Assembly: GCA_001804045.1 (NCBI GenBank)
Contig: MHFD01000069.1
Location: 1 to 7,541 of the forward strand
DNA length: 7,541 nt
From: Omnitrophica bacterium RBG_13_46_9
GTDB taxonomy: Bacteria > Omnitrophota > Gorgyraeia > JABMRN01 > RBG-13-46-9
Direction: 5' to 3'
Part shown: positions 4,264-7,541 of the stretch, piece after piece
How the letters are laid out: every line of letters begins with the position of its first letter
How positions within the stretch are numbered: position 1 is the first letter of the stretch
The notes under the pieces: model-generated
Databases searched by the model: none
What the model was told of the DNA's origin: nothing
Seen by the model: only the letters and a program-made list of their open reading frames with translations
Translations under genes and position numbers: made by a program

Positions 4264-5526
4264 TTATTTGCGGACCTGCCCTTTGCCGAATATCACATAC
4301 TTATACGTGGTCAGCTCTTCCAATCCCATAGGACCGCGGGCATGCAGCTTATCCGTACTTATACCGATTTCCGCGCCTTTTCCGAATTCATAGCCGTCGG
4401 TGAACCTGGTCGATGCGTTCACATAAACCGAACTCGAATCCACCTTTTCCAGAAAATCCATTGCGTGGTCGTAATCCTCGGTGATAATGGCGTCTGAGTG
4501 CGCCGTCCCGTACTTGTTTATGTGACCGATCGCCTCTTCGAGGGTATTGACCACTTTTACGGACAGGATCAGATCCAGGTATTCGGCATACCAGTCGGAT
4601 TCCGTAGCTGCCTTGATACCGTTTTTTCTCAATATTTTTCTCGTAAGCGGGCACCCCCTCAGCTCAACTCCCGCGTCAATTAACATCTTTGCCATAGGGG
4701 GAAGAAAGCGGGCAGCAACATCCCTGTGGACCAGGAGCGTTTCCATGGCGTTGCATACGCCCGGTCGTTGGACCTTGGCGTTATATGAGACGGACTGCGC
4801 GATGTTCAAATCCGCATGCTCGTCCACATATGTATGGCATACGCCCTTGTAATGCTTGATAACGGGGATCTTGGACTTTTTCGCCACTTCCTTTATCAGG
4901 GATTCTCCGCCCCTGGGTATGACTAAATCTATCACTCCCGCAAGGCCCAGTAAGATATCCACCGCTTTTCTGTCGGTCACCCTAAGCATGCTAAAAGAGT
5001 TCGGCGGAAGACCTTTTTTTGCAGCCGCCTTATTGAGCACGTCGAATATGGCGATGTTGGAATGTATGGCTTCACTGCCGCCTCTCAAAATAAGGCTGTT
5101 CCCTGACTTTAAACAGAGGCCTACGCAATCCGCCGTCACGTTCGGCCTGGACTCGTAGATAACAAAGATTACCCCTATCGGGACACGCATCTTTCCTATC
5201 AAAAGTCCGTTAGGCCGTTTTGTCAATTTCTCTATGGAGCCTACCGGATCCGCCAATCCGGCGACCTCATTCAAGGAATCCGCCATACCGGTAATATGTT
5301 TATCCGTAAGTCTCAATCGGTCCATGAAGGCGGCTGAAAGACGAAGTTTTCTAGCAGACATCAGGTCTTTCCCGTTAGACTTCATTATATAAGATTTAGA
5401 CCTTACAAGCGCCCGGGCCATCTCCTTTAAAGCCGCGTTTTTGATCTCTGTCTCAAGCGAGCCTAGCGACCTCGAAGCCTCCTTGGCGCGTCCGGCTATT
5501 TTTTTAACTTCATTTTTTAAATCCAT
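4264..5526 (-). CDS. proA: Gamma-glutamyl phosphate reductase (glutamate-5-semialdehyde dehydrogenase)
   Basis: Reduces gamma-glutamyl phosphate to glutamate-5-semialdehyde with NADPH, the second step of proline synthesis. At 420 residues it has normal family length. Visible signatures: VIYESRPNVT (122-131), SLILRGGSEAIHSN (144-157), VIPRGGESLI (202-211), the catalytic cysteine in QRPGVCNAMETLL (C258), EYLDLILSVK and HSDAIIT (343-349), and the conserved FGKGAEIGISTDKLHARGPM (381-400). ATG 5526 follows GGGAGAG with a 6-base spacer. It starts 20 bases after proB, whose unstable product it uses, and precedes nadD by 21 bases. Confidence 0.98.
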   Translation of the reverse strand: MDLKNEVKKIAGRAKEASRSLGSLETEIKNAALKEMARALVRSKSYIMKSNGKDLMSARKLRLSAAFMDRLRLTDKHITGMADSLNEVAGLADPVGSIEKLTKRPNGLLIGKMRVPIGVIFVIYESRPNVTADCVGLCLKSGNSLILRGGSEAIHSNIAIFDVLNKAAAKKGLPPNSFSMLRVTDRKAVDILLGLAGVIDLVIPRGGESLIKEVAKKSKIPVIKHYKGVCHTYVDEHADLNIAQSVSYNAKVQRPGVCNAMETLLVHRDVAARFLPPMAKMLIDAGVELRGCPLTRKILRKNGIKAATESDWYAEYLDLILSVKVVNTLEEAIGHINKYGTAHSDAIITEDYDHAMDFLEKVDSSSVYVNASTRFTDGYEFGKGAEIGISTDKLHARGPMGLEELTTYKYVIFGKGQVRK

Positions 5527-5546
5527 GATATTCTCTCCCGATTACT

Positions 5547-6632
5547 TTACAGTATCAGCAGGCTGTCCCTGTGCACAATTTCGTCGTGGTCTTTATAACC
5601 CAAAACTGACCTGATCTCACTTGTTTTAAGCCCTTTGATCCTCTCTATCTCTTTTGATGAATAATTGGTAAGGCCTCTGGCGAATTCAGTCTTTTTCGAA
5701 TCTGTTATCCCGACCGCGTCACCCGCTTCAAAATCGCCCTCTTTTCCTAAAATACCCGACGCAAGCAGGCTTTTGTTTTTTGTGACGAGAGCCCTTCTCG
5801 CGCCGTCATCCACTATTATCCTGCCCTTGACCTTTGAGGAAAAAGCTATCCACCGTTTCTTTGCTTTGGCCTTTACCGGCTTAGCCCTGAAACAGGTATA
5901 CAAAGCCTTGTCCTCCAAGACCTTTAATATAATATTTTCTTTGCCTCCGTTAGCTATAAAACAATCTATGCCGGACTGGATAGATCTGCGGGCCGCTTCT
6001 ATTTTCGTCGCCATGCCCCCTTTAGTAAAACACGACCCTTTCTTACCTACAAGCTTTCGCACCTCATCAGATACATCTTCCACAAAAGTCATCACTTTAC
6101 CAGCCTGATCATAGAGGCCGTCCACGTCTGTCAATATGAGCAAAAGGTCCGCGCCTGAGAGATCCGCAACCAGGCTTGAGAGTCTGTCATTGTCGCCGCA
6201 CTTTATCTCCTCAGTAGAAACGGTGTCGTTTTCATTTACGATGGGGATGACTTTTTTTGCCAGAAGCGCATCTATGGTGTGCTTTATATTCAGATAGCGG
6301 CGCCTGTTGTCGAAATCATCCTGCGTCAAAAGGATCTGACCTACCATAAGATTCTTTTTTTTAAATGCCTCGCTGTAAAGACGCATAAGCTCGTTCTGAC
6401 CTATGGAGGCAATGGCCTGTAATTCAGGCAAGGACGCGGGGACGCGTGACAATTTCAATATCCCCATGCCTGAACAGATTGCGCCCGAGCTTACCAGAAT
6501 CACCTTTACGCCCATATCCAAAAGGGCGGCCACCTGCGAGGTGATGCTTTCTATGATAACTTTCTGTATTTTCCCGTCATCCTTGGCCAATACGCTTGTG
6601 CCTATTTTTATTACGATTTTCTTATATTTCAT
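5547..6632 (-). CDS. proB: Glutamate 5-kinase with C-terminal PUA domain
   Basis: Phosphorylates the gamma-carboxyl of glutamate with ATP, the first committed and normally proline-inhibited step of proline synthesis. The 361 residues comprise an amino-acid kinase domain (about 1-255): KIGTSVL (9-15), ILVSSGAICSGM (45-56), NENDTVS (133-139), CGDNDRLSSLVA (145-156), ILTDVDGLYD (166-175) and KGGMATKIEAA (204-214). A PUA domain (about 265-350) begins near KVKGRIIVDDGA. The intact PUA domain matches the long bacterial form. ATG 6632 follows AGAGGGG by 8 bases. It lies 74 bases after obg, a gap holding a small hairpin, and 20 bases before proA. Confidence 0.98.
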   Translation of the reverse strand: MKYKKIVIKIGTSVLAKDDGKIQKVIIESITSQVAALLDMGVKVILVSSGAICSGMGILKLSRVPASLPELQAIASIGQNELMRLYSEAFKKKNLMVGQILLTQDDFDNRRRYLNIKHTIDALLAKKVIPIVNENDTVSTEEIKCGDNDRLSSLVADLSGADLLLILTDVDGLYDQAGKVMTFVEDVSDEVRKLVGKKGSCFTKGGMATKIEAARRSIQSGIDCFIANGGKENIILKVLEDKALYTCFRAKPVKAKAKKRWIAFSSKVKGRIIVDDGARRALVTKNKSLLASGILGKEGDFEAGDAVGITDSKKTEFARGLTNYSSKEIERIKGLKTSEIRSVLGYKDHDEIVHRDSLLIL

Positions 6633-6655
6633 TTTGAAAGCCCCTCTGACATTTT

Positions 6656-6673
6656 TCGCCGCTCTTGCGGCGA
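6656..6673. repeat. Hairpin in the obg-proB gap
   Basis: TCGCCGC (6656-6662) and GCGGCGA (6667-6673) form a perfect 7-bp stem with a 4-base loop, centred in the 74-base gap and about 14 bases before the proB SD. A second tiny palindrome GCGTTATACGC lies at 6683-6693. On the minus strand A residues follow, so it is not an intrinsic terminator. It may mark an mRNA processing or stability site. Confidence 0.55.
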
Positions 6674-6706
6674 GCGTGCAGCGCGTTATACGCTAAACAT
6701 CCCCGG

Positions 6707-7541
6707 CTACGCTTTTAAGACCCTCCAGATCTCCTCCAGCATCTCTCTTACACCCGCGCCGGTGGCGGCCGATATCGGAAAAACCTTCTTGCCGATCTCC
6801 TTGCTAAATATATTAAGCTTCTTTTTCGCTTCAGGCAGATCCATTTTATTGCACGCTACGACCTGAGGTTTTTTGCCGACATTCTTGCCATAAAGCATGA
6901 GTTCCTTATTTATGGATACGTAGTCATCGTAAGGGTCCCTTTCCCCTGAGGGCGCCATGTCCACCATGTGCAATAAGATATTTGTCCTTTCTATGTGACG
7001 CAAGAATATATCCCCCAGCCCCTTACCTCTATGCGCCCCTTCTATGAGGCCCGGCATGTCCGCGAATACCATATGCCCATCGTCTATGTCAACGATGCCG
7101 AGTATCGGCTCCTTTGTTGTAAATGGGTAATCTGCGATTTTTGATTTTGCGCGCGAAATATGCGAGATCAGGGTGGATTTGCCGACGTTGGGATAACCTA
7201 TAATACCCACGTCAGCGATTATCTTTAACTCGAGTTGCAGCTCTTTCGACTCACCCCTACCACCCGGTGTAGCGTCTCTCTTCTTGGAATTTCCTTTTCC
7301 GCCTTCGCCGCCTACGGCAACGACAACCTCTTCTCCGTCATAGACAAGATCTCGCAGAAGAAGCGCCGTGGCCGCGTCCGTAATAATAGTTCCCGGCGGG
7401 ACCCTTACGTAAAAATCGGCGCCGCTTTTTCCTTTTTTATTATTAGAACTGCCGTGACCGCCGCGCGATGCATTAAAATGTCGCTTGTATTGAAAGTCGA
7501 GGAGTGTGTGGATGTTCTTGTCGGCTTTGAATATTATATTT
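6707..7541 (-). CDS. obg: Obg/CgtA GTPase, C-terminal 277 residues (5' end outside window)
   Basis: Essential GTPase that acts in late 50S ribosomal subunit assembly and in stress response. The frame is open to the window edge (first full codon at 7540), giving 277 visible residues. About 50-60 N-terminal residues and the start are missing. Visible parts: the C-terminal part of the glycine-rich Obg fold (about 1-105), with DFQYKRHF (15-22), VRVPPGT and VGGEGGKGN; then the G domain with G1 GYPNVGKST (115-123), PFTT switch I, G3 DMPGLIEGAHRGKGLGD, FLRHIERT, G4 NKMD and G5 SAATGAGV. It ends soon after G5, so there is no C-terminal OCT domain. The stretch between GGKGN and LELK is about eight residues shorter than in E. 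coli Obg. GTG 7210 is internal and not the start. Confidence 0.97.
   Translation of the reverse strand, partial: NIIFKADKNIHTLLDFQYKRHFNASRGGHGSSNNKKGKSGADFYVRVPPGTIITDAATALLLRDLVYDGEEVVVAVGGEGGKGNSKKRDATPGGRGESKELQLELKIIADVGIIGYPNVGKSTLISHISRAKSKIADYPFTTKEPILGIVDIDDGHMVFADMPGLIEGAHRGKGLGDIFLRHIERTNILLHMVDMAPSGERDPYDDYVSINKELMLYGKNVGKKPQVVACNKMDLPEAKKKLNIFSKEIGKKVFPISAATGAGVREMLEEIWRVLKA

Noticed and set aside
4388..4654. 88-codon minus-strand frame inside proA
   Set aside because: It lies wholly within proA in another frame; proA motifs continue undisturbed across it.
5665..6108. 147-codon plus-strand frame, and similar plus-strand frames over proA and nadD
   Set aside because: All are antisense to proB, proA or nadD, with no SD and no recognisable motifs.

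Overview
The window is one continuous stretch of bacterial chromosome. Every gene I can support is read from the minus strand. In transcription order, from the right end leftward, it holds the 3' part of obg (GTPase, 7541-6707), proB (6632-5547), proA (5526-4264), nadD (4242-3673), a 55-residue small protein (3520-3353), about 580 bases without a convincing gene (3352-2772), a short radical SAM enzyme (2771-2025), about 300 bases rich in palindromes (2024-1722), rsfS/ybeB (about 1639-1265), and the 5' part of argS, which runs off the left end. The gene set (Obg, ProB, ProA, NadD, RsfS, ArgS on one strand) and moderate base composition would fit an uncultivated lineage such as Candidatus Omnitrophota or a relative. 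That is an inference from overall impression and cannot be fixed from the sequence alone.

The right half (3673-7541) is a compact housekeeping operon. ProB and ProA are consecutive enzymes of proline synthesis (glutamate to gamma-glutamyl phosphate to glutamate-5-semialdehyde). NadD makes nicotinate adenine dinucleotide for NAD synthesis. Obg is a ribosome-assembly GTPase. Gaps of 20-75 bases and no visible terminator suggest cotranscription. The left end (1-1721) holds rsfS (ribosome silencing factor) and argS (arginyl-tRNA synthetase), overlapping by 31 bases.

nadD and rsfS are adjacent in very many bacteria. Here they are separated by about 2 kb that looks accessory: a lysine-rich small protein with its own good promoter and Shine-Dalgarno (SD) site, a 65-base near-complete hairpin, two further inverted repeats, a broken reading frame, an AT-rich radical SAM gene with an incomplete SPASM-like tail, and a palindrome-rich block just before rsfS. 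The most interesting local feature is the start of rsfS. A TATAAT box, a 13-bp stem-loop and a ten-base SD (AAGGAGGTGA) all point to a start exactly where RsfS proteins normally begin, but the only codon there is ATA.

I found no CRISPR array, tRNA, rRNA, insertion sequence or complete novel defence-type system. The unexplained material is the two noncoding blocks and the small protein.
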